A DNA stretch of 64,000 bases. Source: Candidatus Babeliaceae bacterium. Its GTDB lineage: Bacteria; Babelota; Babeliae; Babelales; Babelaceae. Below are positions 37,189 to 47,201 of the stretch, in pieces (the first letter of the stretch is position 1; each line of letters opens with the position of its first letter). The stretch is from assembly GCA_007116155.1 (NCBI GenBank), contig SKJC01000002.1, forward strand, positions 1 through 64,000. Reading direction: 5' to 3'. The position numbers and the translations under genes were made by a program. The notes beneath the pieces are model-generated. The model was not told the origin of the DNA, ran no database searches, and saw nothing but the letters and a program-made list of their open reading frames with translations.

Positions 37189-37265
37189 TGGTGCGCCTGG
37201 CGGGAATCGAACCTGCGACCTACAGATTAGGAATCTGTCGCTCTATCCTACTGAGCTACAGGCGC
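37189..37265 (-). tRNA. tRNA-Arg (anticodon CCT)
   Basis: The minus strand folds into a full cloverleaf. The acceptor stem is GCGCCTG/CAGGCGC, the D-arm is standard, the anticodon stem ACAGA/TCTGT has loop TTCCTAA (anticodon CCT, reading AGG), and the T-loop is GGTTCGATTCC. The 3' CCA is encoded. It lies 13 bases downstream of a second tRNA-Arg. Confidence 0.95.
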
Positions 37266-37278
37266 TCGAGGAACTACT

Positions 37279-37355
37279 TGGTGTGCCCGACAGGAGTCGA
37301 ACCTGCGACCTACGGATCCGGAATCCGTCGCTCTATCCAGCTGAGCTACGGGCAC
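37279..37355 (-). tRNA. tRNA-Arg (anticodon CCG)
   Basis: The minus strand folds into a cloverleaf with acceptor stem GTGCCCG/CGGGCAC, anticodon stem ACGGA/TCCGT and loop TTCCGGA (anticodon CCG, reading CGG). The T-loop is GGTTCGACTCC and the 3' CCA is encoded. Much of the D-arm and T-arm is shared with the neighbouring tRNA-Arg, which suggests tandem duplication. Confidence 0.95.
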
Positions 37356-37401
37356 ATATAATTAGCATAGTAGCATATATTCGTAGACAATACCAACATG
37401 G

Positions 37402-40400
37402 CTACATCGAAAGTTTCATTTCAAGAACTTCAGTATGCGCTTGAATATATTCGACAAATGCAGTATCACACAATATTTTTTGTCGCGGAACGTGGCGCAA
37501 ATCAGATCCATTTTCTGAAAACAATAACTGTAATGCCGTTTTTCCCGGGGCTATACGACCAGCCAATTCTTGCAACCGATCCTTATGCAGCTGCTCACCC
37601 GAAAGACGTACCGTAATCTGCTTAATCAATTCTGAATGTTGTTGAAACAACTCCAGCATAGGGATCATCCAAGTAACTTTAACTTTACAACTGCTTGCAG
37701 CAGCATCTAATTCCCCACCAAACAACATGATAGTACCAGAAGACAAAAATGAACTAACCCGCGTAAAAACTTTTGGAAAAACAACCAATTCTGCAGAACT
37801 GCTCGTATCCTCAGCCTGAACAAAAGCCATTCGATCACCTTTTTTTGTCACGATTTCTCGTACACTTTTTATCTGACAACAGCCCATCATCGTTTTAACA
37901 TGCTGTTCATGCGCAGACAAAAAGTTCTGAGTATGCAACCAACGCATAATCGAACGATATTGGTCCAATGGTCGAGCACTTAAATACAACCCCAGCAGCT
38001 CCTTTTCCTGCTCAAGTTTTTGTGCCATCGGCAAATCATCACGTGGTTCATACACATATACCTCGCTTGAAGCCTCACCTGAGGCCGGCAACCCTGAACC
38101 AAAAAGACCAATCTGCCCCGTCGCCTGCGCTTCTTTTTTTTCAATAGATCGATCAATAATACGCGACAATTCAGCCAGCTTTTGCGCCCGATTACCGGGA
38201 AGTGTATCAAACGCACCTGCGCTAATTAAACTCTCAATAAACCGCGTATTACAAACTCGCAAATCCACACGCGTACAAAAATCTAACAGATCATTATACG
38301 GTCCCTTTTTTTCACGCTCAGCTAAGCACGATGCAATACCGGTCTCACCTACATTTTTAATACCTACAAGACCAAACCGTATCTGATTATCGACACCGCT
38401 AAAATCATGATCTGAACAATTAATATCCGGCGACAAAACTGCAATACCTTGATCACGCGCCTCCTGTACGTATTCTGCCATTTTTTCAGGATCACCAGCT
38501 TCAAGCGAAATAAGACACGCCAAAAACTCAACCGGATAATGCGCTTTCAAATACGCCGTCTGATAGGCAATCATTCCATATGCCGCAGAATGAGATTTAT
38601 TGAAACCGTACCCTGCAAAATAGGCCATCAAATCAAATAATTCACCAGCCTTTTTAGTATCAAATCCAGCATCAGTCGCGCGAGTAACAAATATTGCTCG
38701 CTGCTCCTGCATGACCTCAACTTTTTTCTTACCCATAGCGCGGCGTAAAATATCAGCTTCACCAAGTGAATAGGTACCAATAGCCGATGCAATACGCATA
38801 ACCTGCTCTTGATAAACAATAACACCGTATGTCTCACGTAAAACTGGCTCTAAATCTGGAAAAAGATAACTAATCTTCTGTTTGCCGTGGCGCCGCTCAA
38901 TAAAATCATCGACCATGCCTGAACCGAGTGGTCCTGGGCGATATAATGCGTTAGCAGCAATGATATCCTCAATGCCTTCAGGCCTTAACCGTCGCAACAT
39001 GTCACGAATACCGCTTCCTTCAAACTGAAACACACCCGTTGTATCACCACGTGCAAAAAGATCAAACGTTTTGGCATCATCAAGCGGTAAGAACGCTGGA
39101 TCAATTACCACCCCATGATTTTTTGCTATTAAATCAACGACCCGCTTAATCAGTGTTAAATTTTTTAGACCGAGGAAGTCCATCTTCAAAAAGCCAAGTT
39201 TTTCCAGCTCCGTCATAGCATACTGAGTTACCAGATCATTAGTTCTGGGCGGCACATATAACGGCAACATTTCACTAATAGGCTCAGGTGTAATGACAAT
39301 ACCTGCCGCATGCTTTGATGCATGACGCGTCAATCCTTCCAGCGTAAGTGCTACATCAAACATTTTTTTAATCGTTGGATTTGAATTAGCCAAAGCACCA
39401 AGTCGCGGCTCCTGATCCATGGCCTCCTTAAGCGTAATCTTTAATTGATCCGGCACTAAATCAGTAAGTGCATTTGCTTCTTCAAACGGAATAGATAGCG
39501 CACGTGAAACATCTTTGATAACTCCCTTGGCCATCATAGTACCAAAGGTAATAATCTGACAGACCTTATCATGCCCATAGCGATCTTTTACATACTCAAT
39601 AACGCGCTCTCGACCAAAAATGCAAAAATCGATATCAATATCTGGCATCGAAACACGCTCAGGATTTAAAAATCGTTCAAAGAGCAAGTTATAGCGTAAC
39701 GGATCAATATCAGTAATACCCATAGCCCAAGCCACCAAGGCGCCTGCAGCAGATCCACGGCCAGTTCCAACAGGGACACCATTCTGTTTTGCCCACTGAA
39801 TAAAATCGCCCACTACCAAAAAATAGGTTACAAAACCCATCTGGATAATAAGATTCACCTCTCGCTCAAGCCGCTCCCAATATACCGCTGGTTGTTCCGT
39901 CATAATACGCTTTTGGTCAAAAAGCCGTTGCAACCCTTTAGTACACAATAATCTGAAATACTCTTCTGGTGTTTCTTCGATAGGAACCGCAAATTCTGGA
40001 AAAAACAACTTCCCAAGCTGGAATTCAAAATTACACCGATCAGCAATCTCGCCCGTCCGATATACTGCATCTTCATTACCCGGAAATAATGCAAGCATCT
40101 CGCCAGGTGAATGCATGTGCGCTTTTAAATCACCAAATGTCATCCGGTCAGAATCGATCATCTTATGCTTTGTTTGAGTCGCCAATAGCACTTCATGCGC
40201 ATATTTATCTTCAGCTTTATAATAATGACAGTCGGCTGTCGTTATTAACGGCAAACTTAATTCCTGAGATAACGCAACAATCTGCTGATTAACCAAAACC
40301 TGCTCTTGCTGGTACTCAGGTTGAATTTCAAGCAAATACCGATCTTCACCAAACATATTGCGCATCATTGAAATATGCGCTCGCGCTTCAGGCATACGCT

Positions 40401-40842
40401 CCTGCAATAACAATTGCGGCAGGTGCCCTCCTAAGCACGCGCTAGAAGCTATTAATCCTTCTGAGTGTTCTTTCAAAAATGCATAATCAATACGTGGTTT
40501 AAAATAGAAGCCTTTAGTATAGGCAAAATGAAGTAATCGACAGAGGTTTTTATACCCAATTTCATTTTCTACCAGCAACAGCAAATGATAGTAGCGCTCT
40601 CTATTATCGCGTACCCCAACATCCGGCGTAACATATGCTTCAATACCTAAGACCGGCTTTACACCGCGCTTTTTTGCTTGCTGAAAAAATTTTACTGCAC
40701 CAAAAATATTCCCATGATCCGAGATAGCAATGGATGGTATGGTATAGGTTGAGCAATACTCCATCAAGTTATCAAGAGTAATTGCTCCATCAAGCAATGA
40801 AAATTCTGTATGCAAATGCAAATGTGTAAAATAACGCCCCAT
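37402..40842 (-). CDS. dnaE: DNA polymerase III alpha subunit
   Basis: The 1146-residue product is the replicative DnaE polymerase. It opens with a PHP domain (HLHLHTEFSLLDGA, SDHGN). The palm has GTGRGSAAGALVAW and the catalytic PDIDIDF, followed by RHASKHAAGIVI, GVFQFEGSGIRDML and GFNKSHSAAYG. An OB-fold region comes after residue 980. I start at ATG 40842 rather than TTG 40857. It lies just upstream of the two tRNA genes on the same strand is not the case; the tRNAs follow its 3' end. Confidence 0.97.
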   Translation of the reverse strand: MGRYFTHLHLHTEFSLLDGAITLDNLMEYCSTYTIPSIAISDHGNIFGAVKFFQQAKKRGVKPVLGIEAYVTPDVGVRDNRERYYHLLLLVENEIGYKNLCRLLHFAYTKGFYFKPRIDYAFLKEHSEGLIASSACLGGHLPQLLLQERMPEARAHISMMRNMFGEDRYLLEIQPEYQQEQVLVNQQIVALSQELSLPLITTADCHYYKAEDKYAHEVLLATQTKHKMIDSDRMTFGDLKAHMHSPGEMLALFPGNEDAVYRTGEIADRCNFEFQLGKLFFPEFAVPIEETPEEYFRLLCTKGLQRLFDQKRIMTEQPAVYWERLEREVNLIIQMGFVTYFLVVGDFIQWAKQNGVPVGTGRGSAAGALVAWAMGITDIDPLRYNLLFERFLNPERVSMPDIDIDFCIFGRERVIEYVKDRYGHDKVCQIITFGTMMAKGVIKDVSRALSIPFEEANALTDLVPDQLKITLKEAMDQEPRLGALANSNPTIKKMFDVALTLEGLTRHASKHAAGIVITPEPISEMLPLYVPPRTNDLVTQYAMTELEKLGFLKMDFLGLKNLTLIKRVVDLIAKNHGVVIDPAFLPLDDAKTFDLFARGDTTGVFQFEGSGIRDMLRRLRPEGIEDIIAANALYRPGPLGSGMVDDFIERRHGKQKISYLFPDLEPVLRETYGVIVYQEQVMRIASAIGTYSLGEADILRRAMGKKKVEVMQEQRAIFVTRATDAGFDTKKAGELFDLMAYFAGYGFNKSHSAAYGMIAYQTAYLKAHYPVEFLACLISLEAGDPEKMAEYVQEARDQGIAVLSPDINCSDHDFSGVDNQIRFGLVGIKNVGETGIASCLAEREKKGPYNDLLDFCTRVDLRVCNTRFIESLISAGAFDTLPGNRAQKLAELSRIIDRSIEKKEAQATGQIGLFGSGLPASGEASSEVYVYEPRDDLPMAQKLEQEKELLGLYLSARPLDQYRSIMRWLHTQNFLSAHEQHVKTMMGCCQIKSVREIVTKKGDRMAFVQAEDTSSSAELVVFPKVFTRVSSFLSSGTIMLFGGELDAAASSCKVKVTWMIPMLELFQQHSELIKQITVRLSGEQLHKDRLQELAGRIAPGKTALQLLFSENGSDLRHVPRQKILCDTAFVEYIQAHTEVLEMKLSM

Positions 40843-40869
40843 ACCCCAAACAACCAATTATTAAAAATG

Positions 40870-41784
40870 TTATACTAAATTTTGAACCTGTTCCCGAATT
40901 TTTTCTAACTCAACTTTCGTATTAATTACCAAGCTTGCGAGCAATCCGTCCCCACCTTTTGCTCCAATAGTATTGGTTTCACGAAACATCTCTTGCGTTG
41001 TAAAATCAAGCCGTTTACCTTTTTCAAGAACGTCAGTCATTAAAATAGATCGAGCATTTGCGCTGTGTGTCTCCAAACGCACAATTTCTTCATGTACATC
41101 CAGTTTATCAAGTTGAGAAAACGCATGCTGCACTTGCGCATCGACTGTTTCATCTAAAGAACCTATTTGACTAATAAATTCTTTTAGGTTTTCAATAATA
41201 CGCTCACGTTTTTGCGCGACAACTTCTTTTGCACGAACAACAACCTGCGCAACTAATTCATCAATACGGTCCAATCGGCTCGCAATATCAACAGCTAATG
41301 CTAAACCTTCACGCTCGCGCTCCCCTGTCAAGCGGCTAACAGCTTGATCAAAATACGTAACAATTTGATCGGCTATCGCTGCATCAACCGGATCTTCAAC
41401 AAATTCAACAACATGAGGAAGGCCAACAAAAGCAACTGGGTCAACCACACCATCATCCTTACCTTCAAGCCGCTTTTGCACATTTTTCATCGCTTCGATA
41501 TACCCCTCGATAGCAACTGAAGAAACCATTGGCCTACTCGTAAGCGCAAATAACGTCCCTATATGAATCGTACAATAGACGGTTCCCCGAACCAACACAT
41601 CGCGCAACCGTTTAACCAGTATAGGCTCAAGATGGGCAAGCGCATGAGGTAAACGAAACGTCGGCTCAAAAAACCGACCATTGACAACTTTTATGTTAAT
41701 TGTTGCTGAAACAAGCCCTTCGCGACACGGCAATTCAAATGTATGCGAAGCATATCCGGTCATACTTGATGCGGTATACGTCAT
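40870..41784 (-). CDS. yicC: YicC/YloC-family endoribonuclease
   Basis: The 304-residue product shows the YicC pattern: SSMTGYASHTFE at the start, VKVVNGRFFEPTFRLP-type core, and the C-terminal signature LDFTTQEMFRETNTIGAKG followed by VELEKIREQVQNLV. YicC proteins are RNases linked to stationary-phase mRNA turnover. AGGTTG precedes the ATG. It lies between yebC and dnaE. Confidence 0.9.
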   Translation of the reverse strand: MTYTASSMTGYASHTFELPCREGLVSATINIKVVNGRFFEPTFRLPHALAHLEPILVKRLRDVLVRGTVYCTIHIGTLFALTSRPMVSSVAIEGYIEAMKNVQKRLEGKDDGVVDPVAFVGLPHVVEFVEDPVDAAIADQIVTYFDQAVSRLTGEREREGLALAVDIASRLDRIDELVAQVVVRAKEVVAQKRERIIENLKEFISQIGSLDETVDAQVQHAFSQLDKLDVHEEIVRLETHSANARSILMTDVLEKGKRLDFTTQEMFRETNTIGAKGGDGLLASLVINTKVELEKIREQVQNLV

Positions 41785-41785
41785 A

Positions 41786-42499
41786 TCAACCTACATTCGC
41801 ATAAACGTTTTGTACGTCATCTAGCTCTTCTACGGCTTCTAAAAACTCATACGCAGCTTCTTGGTGTGCTTCAGATAATGGAACCGTATTATCCGGTATT
41901 AACGCAACTTCTGAATCTTCAATAACTAACCCCTGCGCTTCTACTATTTTTTTTACCGAGTCAACAACGTGGGGGTCACAGACAATAGTCCAAACATCTT
42001 CATCACAAGAAATATCAGCGACTTCAACATCAAGCAACGCTTCCAATAGATGCTCTTCGGTAGCACTCCCCTTAGCTGTTACAACGCCGCGCCTATGAAA
42101 CATCCATCCAACAGCTCCAGCTTCTGCAAGAGACCCACCTTTTCGCGTAAAGAGTGCTCGCAAATCCGCAACTGCACGGTTTTTATTATCCGTAAGCACC
42201 TCGGCTATAACCGCAATGCCATGGGGGCCATACCCTTCATAAGTATGCGATTCATACTGCACACCAGGCAATTCGCCTGTACCCTTTTTAACGGCACGAA
42301 CAGCATTATCCTGAGGCATATTTAATTTTTTTGCTTTTTCTAACAACGATCGCAAATTAGCGTTATGTGCTGGATCACCACCACCAGATCGCGCCGAAAC
42401 GGTAATTTCTTTAATCAACTTTGTAAAAAGTTTAGAACGCTGTGCATCTGCAGCAGCTTTTTTATGTTTTATTGTCTTCCATTTTGAATGTCCAGACAT
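41786..42499 (-). CDS. yebC: YebC/PmpR family protein
   Basis: The 237-residue product begins MSGHSKWKTIKHKKAAAD, the YebC signature, and carries YEGYGPHGIAVIAEVLTDNKNR (cited here as a region around residues 85-105). I start at ATG 42499, behind GAGGGG, although the frame is open to 42670 inside ruvB. Members were described as DNA-binding regulators and more recently as ribosome-associated factors easing stalls. It lies downstream of ruvB, a common arrangement with the Holliday-junction genes. Confidence 0.93.
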   Translation of the reverse strand: MSGHSKWKTIKHKKAAADAQRSKLFTKLIKEITVSARSGGGDPAHNANLRSLLEKAKKLNMPQDNAVRAVKKGTGELPGVQYESHTYEGYGPHGIAVIAEVLTDNKNRAVADLRALFTRKGGSLAEAGAVGWMFHRRGVVTAKGSATEEHLLEALLDVEVADISCDEDVWTIVCDPHVVDSVKKIVEAQGLVIEDSEVALIPDNTVPLSEAHQEAAYEFLEAVEELDDVQNVYANVG

Positions 42500-42647
42500 T
42501 GGCCCCTCATAATCAAATAAAACAGGGTTATTAACGGTAGTATATCCATCAAAAAATGCAGTTCTTATCCAAGATATCGAATCGAGAAAGGCTTGTCTAA
42601 TGCAGAATCTGCAACGTTTCTTTTCAGTATTATCAGCTAGATCAAAC

Positions 42648-43634
42648 TTAAATATGCAACTGATTTGCAAGAACTGAACGAGGAATTTGCCGTCCTCGTG
42701 GCGTTTTTTCTAAAAGTCCTTGACGCAGAAGAAATGGCTCATAGACATCTTCCAGAGTCTGAGCATCTTCACCAAGCATCGATGCAAGCGTTTCAATACC
42801 TACCGGCCCACCGCCAAAATGATTTGCTATAATATCTAAAAGACGATGATCTAACTTCATAAGACCATTTTCATCCACACCTAAAAAAGAAAACGCGCGC
42901 GTTACAACAGAGGAAGTAATCTCATCTTTATTCTCAACTTGTGCAACATCTCGTACTCGACGAAACAACTTTTTAGCAACACGAGGTGTACCTCGCGCTG
43001 CACGCGCGATTGAACACGCTGCATCGCTGGAAATGCTAACCTTAGTATGTAACGCATTTTGTAATACTATATCAGTCAAATCAGAAGTACTATAAAAATC
43101 AAAACGTTCGGTGATACCAAAACGACTTCTCAACGGAGCTGATATCATCCCTGCCTTAGTTGTTGCACCAATAAGCGTAAACGGCTGTAGCGGGATGCGA
43201 ATTGATTTTGCACCAGCACCCTGACCAATAATCACATCAACATAAAACTGTTCCATCGCGGTATACAAAATTTCTTCTACCGCAGCCGGAACACGATGAA
43301 TTTCATCAATAAATAAAATATCTCGCTCACCCAAGCTCGATAAAATTGCTACTAAATCACCGGTACGCTCAAGCGTTGGACCGCTACAAACCCGGATAGC
43401 AACCTGCATAACTTGTGCCATAATAGTTGCCAACGTAGTTTTACCTAAACCAGGAGGCCCAAAGAGTAATAGATGATCCAGAGGCTCATTACGCATTTTC
43501 GCCGCTTGCACATAAATAGACAACTTTTCTTTTAATTCTTTTTGACCGCAATAATCAGAAAAACTTTTTGGCTGAAACTCAAATTCAACCGTCTCTAAAG
43601 GCGTAGAAAGCGAAAAAAACGGTGATTGTTCCAT
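42648..43634 (-). CDS. ruvB: Holliday junction helicase RuvB
   Basis: The 328-residue product is the RuvB motor that drives branch migration. It shows Walker A GPPGLGKTT, DILFIDEIHRVP, GATTKAGMISAPLRSRFG (sensor 1 and arginine finger) and the winged-helix C-terminus with TPRGRQ. ruvA and ruvC are not in this stretch. Start ATG with AGGA upstream. Confidence 0.96.
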   Translation of the reverse strand: MEQSPFFSLSTPLETVEFEFQPKSFSDYCGQKELKEKLSIYVQAAKMRNEPLDHLLLFGPPGLGKTTLATIMAQVMQVAIRVCSGPTLERTGDLVAILSSLGERDILFIDEIHRVPAAVEEILYTAMEQFYVDVIIGQGAGAKSIRIPLQPFTLIGATTKAGMISAPLRSRFGITERFDFYSTSDLTDIVLQNALHTKVSISSDAACSIARAARGTPRVAKKLFRRVRDVAQVENKDEITSSVVTRAFSFLGVDENGLMKLDHRLLDIIANHFGGGPVGIETLASMLGEDAQTLEDVYEPFLLRQGLLEKTPRGRQIPRSVLANQLHI

Positions 43635-43653
43635 AGTTCCTACATCCTACCGA

Positions 43654-44769
43654 TTAACTAATCCATGGCCCACGAGCGACAATATTGTTGTACCAGCCCA
43701 TACTAGCAAAGTCAATGAACAGATGGGTCAATCCATACGTTACAAAGGGTAGTGGTATACCAACAATCGGCACAAGCCCCAGAACCATCGCCATATTAAT
43801 ACATGCAGAAAAAATCGTTGGCAATACCATGCCAAGGGCCAACAATTGTAACAATCGATCAGACAACGCACTAATTCGACGCAACGACTGAAGAAAGAGC
43901 AATAAAAAGAGTGCAACAACTACTATAGAACCCAAAAAACCAAATTCTTCACACAATACCGCAAAAATAAAGTCTGTATGATTTTCCGGTAAAAATTTAA
44001 GACGACTCTGGGTGCCACGCAAATAACCTTTTCCGCAACAACCACCAGATCCGACAGCTATGCGCGATTGTTCAATCTGATATCGCTCCTTAATTTTGCT
44101 TCCACCGCCCAAAAACACAGTAACACGCTGTTTTTGATAGGGTTTTAAATATCTCCAGGCGATAGGAGCTGTCGCTAAAGACAACAGCACACCGCCAATA
44201 AACATTCGCTTGCCCAGACCAGCAACCCAGAGCAGCACAATACCTGCAAAAAGCACAATTAAGGCCGTTCCTAAATCAGGCTGTTTCATAATAAGAAATA
44301 CACTAATACAGAGAAACGCCAAACAAAGCAATAATCGTCCTTTGCGCACCATAACCGTTGCACCAAAATCTAGTAGACGAATAAACATTGCAGGAAAAAA
44401 CAATTTAGCCAACTCAGAAGGTTGAAACTTAAAAAATCCGAGTGAAATCCATCGTTGAGCACCCATACCAACAGAACCACGCACAAGCGTAAAGAGCAAT
44501 AGAGCAACAGTAACCAGATAGAGAGTACTGCCCCACCAGACTAACGCCTTGCGATTGATACAAAAAAACGCAAGGTACAACAACCAGCCAATAAAAACAC
44601 CAGCTGCTTGCTTTATAAAAAGTGGAGAGATTGGAGTTTCATGACGATACGTTGCGCTAAAAATACCGAGCAACCCGATACTTGAAAGCAAGAAAACAAA
44701 AAATATATTCCACCAGTCAATACGAAACCAGAGGCGCGCATCAACATCTAAATCAAGATACTTTTGCAC
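43654..44769 (-). CDS. rodA: Rod-shape protein RodA (SEDS peptidoglycan glycosyltransferase)
   Basis: The 371-residue product has about ten membrane helices and the SEDS motifs FQPSELAKL, KQPDLGTALIV, GKGYLRGTQSRLKFLPE and NHTDFIFAVL. It polymerises lipid II during wall elongation. The start is GTG 44769 behind AAAAGG, inside the rsmH 3' end (17-base overlap). The usual terminal SYGGS motif is changed to TYGLTH, an odd feature for the family. Confidence 0.9.
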   Translation of the reverse strand: MQKYLDLDVDARLWFRIDWWNIFFVFLLSSIGLLGIFSATYRHETPISPLFIKQAAGVFIGWLLYLAFFCINRKALVWWGSTLYLVTVALLLFTLVRGSVGMGAQRWISLGFFKFQPSELAKLFFPAMFIRLLDFGATVMVRKGRLLLCLAFLCISVFLIMKQPDLGTALIVLFAGIVLLWVAGLGKRMFIGGVLLSLATAPIAWRYLKPYQKQRVTVFLGGGSKIKERYQIEQSRIAVGSGGCCGKGYLRGTQSRLKFLPENHTDFIFAVLCEEFGFLGSIVVVALFLLLFLQSLRRISALSDRLLQLLALGMVLPTIFSACINMAMVLGLVPIVGIPLPFVTYGLTHLFIDFASMGWYNNIVARGPWIS

Positions 44770-45670
44770 TATCGACCTTTTCCGCTACGCGCAATTTTGC
44801 AGAACGTGATGACGGATTGCGAGATAATTCTGCAGCATCTGCCACAACAACTTTCTTAGTTATTGCCTTCCATTCAGCCGGATGCTCTCGAATATAGGTT
44901 TTTACCAAGCGATCTTCCAGCGAATGAAAACTAATACACGCTAAACGTCCCCCAGGAAATAAGAGACTCGCCGCGGTTTTTAATAACGTTTCAATATTTT
45001 CCAACTCACGATTAACGACGATGCGCAATGCTTGAAAGGTCTTAGTTGCCGGATGAATACCTTTTCCTCGACGTGGAATAATCCGCTCAATTAACGCAGC
45101 CAATTGCACGGTTGATGTAATGCGCTTATGTTTGCGCGCAAGACAAATTTCACGTGCGATTTTACGCGATGCGTGATCTTCGCCGTATCGATAGATAATA
45201 TCAGCCAACTCACGCTCAGAGGTAAAATTAACCAACTCATATGCGGTTAATTCACCATGCGAAGTAGACATACGCATATCCAATTCACGATCTTCGCGAA
45301 ATGAAAAACCAGCCTTGTGTGCAATCTGATACTGCGAGGTCCCAAAATCAGCTAAAATACCATCAACAGGGCCAATCCCTTTATCCTTTAATAAATACGA
45401 TAAATGAGAAAAGTTTCCCCAGACTGTATCTAATCGACCGGGAAATTGTTCTTGAACCATCGAAACATTTATTGCTAACGCATCCTTATCCCAATCGCAG
45501 GCAATAACGCGACAAGTTGGATCAGCCGCAAGCAACGCTTTAGTATGCCCGCCGCCACCAAATGTAGCATCGACATACAACCCTCCCGGTTTATGTAATA
45601 ACAACTCAACCACCGGTGCCACAAGCACACTCGTATGTTGAAAAATTACGGTTGATTCGGCATCTGACAT
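44753..45670 (-). CDS. rsmH: 16S rRNA m4C1402 methyltransferase RsmH
   Basis: The 305-residue product methylates N4 of C1402 in 16S rRNA. It has HTSVLVAPVVELL, the SAM motif VDATFGGGGHTKALL, GILADFGTSQYQ, TFQALRIVVNRELE and SFHSLEDRLVK, all typical. It sits between murF and rodA as part of a division/cell-wall cluster. AGGAAA precedes the ATG. Confidence 0.95.
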   Translation of the reverse strand: MSDAESTVIFQHTSVLVAPVVELLLHKPGGLYVDATFGGGGHTKALLAADPTCRVIACDWDKDALAINVSMVQEQFPGRLDTVWGNFSHLSYLLKDKGIGPVDGILADFGTSQYQIAHKAGFSFREDRELDMRMSTSHGELTAYELVNFTSERELADIIYRYGEDHASRKIAREICLARKHKRITSTVQLAALIERIIPRRGKGIHPATKTFQALRIVVNRELENIETLLKTAASLLFPGGRLACISFHSLEDRLVKTYIREHPAEWKAITKKVVVADAAELSRNPSSRSAKLRVAEKVDSAKVS

Positions 45671-45683
45671 GCAGTTTCCTATG

Positions 45684-47075
45684 TTATGATAAAAGTGGAG
45701 CTAAATTCATTAATCCAACCGCATTAGAACCTTTAAGTAAAACATCGATTGGACCTTCATCGGCCAAAGATGCCAATACATCCGGAACATCCTGCCAACA
45801 CTCTACAATAGAACAACGAATTACGTGTGGCATAGTTTTAGCTGCGGCAGCCATGCGGGGCCCAACTAATATAGCATGTGTAACACTTTTTGTCGTTCTA
45901 AAAGTGCGGCCAATTTGACGATGCCAATACAAACTCCGCTCACCCAAGGCACCCATATCCCCAAGAATTGCAACCTTCTTTCCTGCCGTTTGCATACGAT
46001 GGAAAGCCAATAACGCTTCACGCATACTTTCAGGATTGGCGTTATATGCATCATTAATCAACAACCCATATCGACCATTTTTAAGGGCAAATCGACCATC
46101 AATACGGATAAAATCTTCAACCGCTTCTATAACCATCTGATCATCTACTTCCAGCATCTGGCAAACCGAAAGAACAGCAAGCACTGAATTTAAAAATCCT
46201 GCATGGGGAATTGGCAAATTCAAGGTAAAGCGATTTCCAAAACACTGAATAATCGCGCGCAATGAACCGTGCATGAAGGTGATCTTGCGTGCATTAACCT
46301 GATTTTGCTTGCGCAATCCAAATCGAACGACCGGATGATGATATACTGCCTGGTGCAATAATGGCACATCGCCATTAATAAAACCGATCCCATCAGACGG
46401 CATACAAGAAAAAATTTGGCGCTTTTCACGTGCCACTGCAGCAAGATTTTCCAAGCAATCCATGTGTTGGTGCGCAATTGTTGTTATCAAAGCCATAGTT
46501 GGCCGAACTAACGCAGCCAATTGTGCCATTTCACCAGCTTGTGATATGCCCATCTCGCAAATAGCAACCGTATGGTTAGCTGTAAGACGTAACAATGTTA
46601 CTGCTAAACCGATGCGCGTATTAAAGTTCCCTGGCGAGACCAGGCAGGTATGCCCAGCACGATGCAACACAAACGCCAACAATTCCTTTGTGGTTGTTTT
46701 ACCAATTGAACCAGTAACACCAATAACCGGAATAGAAAATTGTGCGCGCCAAGCAGCTGCAAGAGCTATTAATGCCTCTGTTGTATCAGATACCAAAATA
46801 ATGGTTCCACCATCAACCAAGAACGATTCTAAACTTTTTGCTAATGAATCATACCGATTATGCGCCAAAACCAATATCTTTGCACCACGGCCTATCGCAT
46901 CATCAATAAAATCGTGCCCATCAGCAACCGATCCTGCAAGTGCAAAAAATGTGCCCCCAGAAACAACATTTCGCGAATCATGTGCCGCCATATGCGCGGT
47001 TAGATCAAACATCCTATTGCCTAAAATACTACTATCAGGCAAAACTTGTTGAATAAAAATATAGTCTAATTTCAT
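45684..47075 (-). CDS. murF: UDP-N-acetylmuramoyl-tripeptide-D-alanyl-D-alanine ligase MurF
   Basis: The 463-residue product adds D-Ala-D-Ala to the peptidoglycan precursor. The ATP loop is GVTGSIGKTTTKE; other Mur-ligase motifs are VSPGNFNTRIGLA, CEMGISQAGEM, INDAYNANPESM and ILGDMGALGE. I start at ATG 47075, since the longer frame to 47123 has no better signal. It lies upstream of rsmH. UppP, RodA and FtsK nearby point to a wall and division region. Confidence 0.94.
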   Translation of the reverse strand: MKLDYIFIQQVLPDSSILGNRMFDLTAHMAAHDSRNVVSGGTFFALAGSVADGHDFIDDAIGRGAKILVLAHNRYDSLAKSLESFLVDGGTIILVSDTTEALIALAAAWRAQFSIPVIGVTGSIGKTTTKELLAFVLHRAGHTCLVSPGNFNTRIGLAVTLLRLTANHTVAICEMGISQAGEMAQLAALVRPTMALITTIAHQHMDCLENLAAVAREKRQIFSCMPSDGIGFINGDVPLLHQAVYHHPVVRFGLRKQNQVNARKITFMHGSLRAIIQCFGNRFTLNLPIPHAGFLNSVLAVLSVCQMLEVDDQMVIEAVEDFIRIDGRFALKNGRYGLLINDAYNANPESMREALLAFHRMQTAGKKVAILGDMGALGERSLYWHRQIGRTFRTTKSVTHAILVGPRMAAAAKTMPHVIRCSIVECWQDVPDVLASLADEGPIDVLLKGSNAVGLMNLAPLLS

Positions 47076-47201
47076 ACCTAAACATCCCGTTTTTAACTCG
47101 TATCCTTTATAAACGTGTCGCACGGAACGCTTTTGTCAAGAAATTACGACATAAAAGAACCATACCGCAAACTCATAGTATAATTCTATATTGGCAATTT
47201 A

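Noticed and set aside
37179-37361. A 60-codon plus-strand frame
   Set aside because: It lies over the two tRNA-Arg genes; the repeated motif in the translation is tRNA sequence read in antisense.
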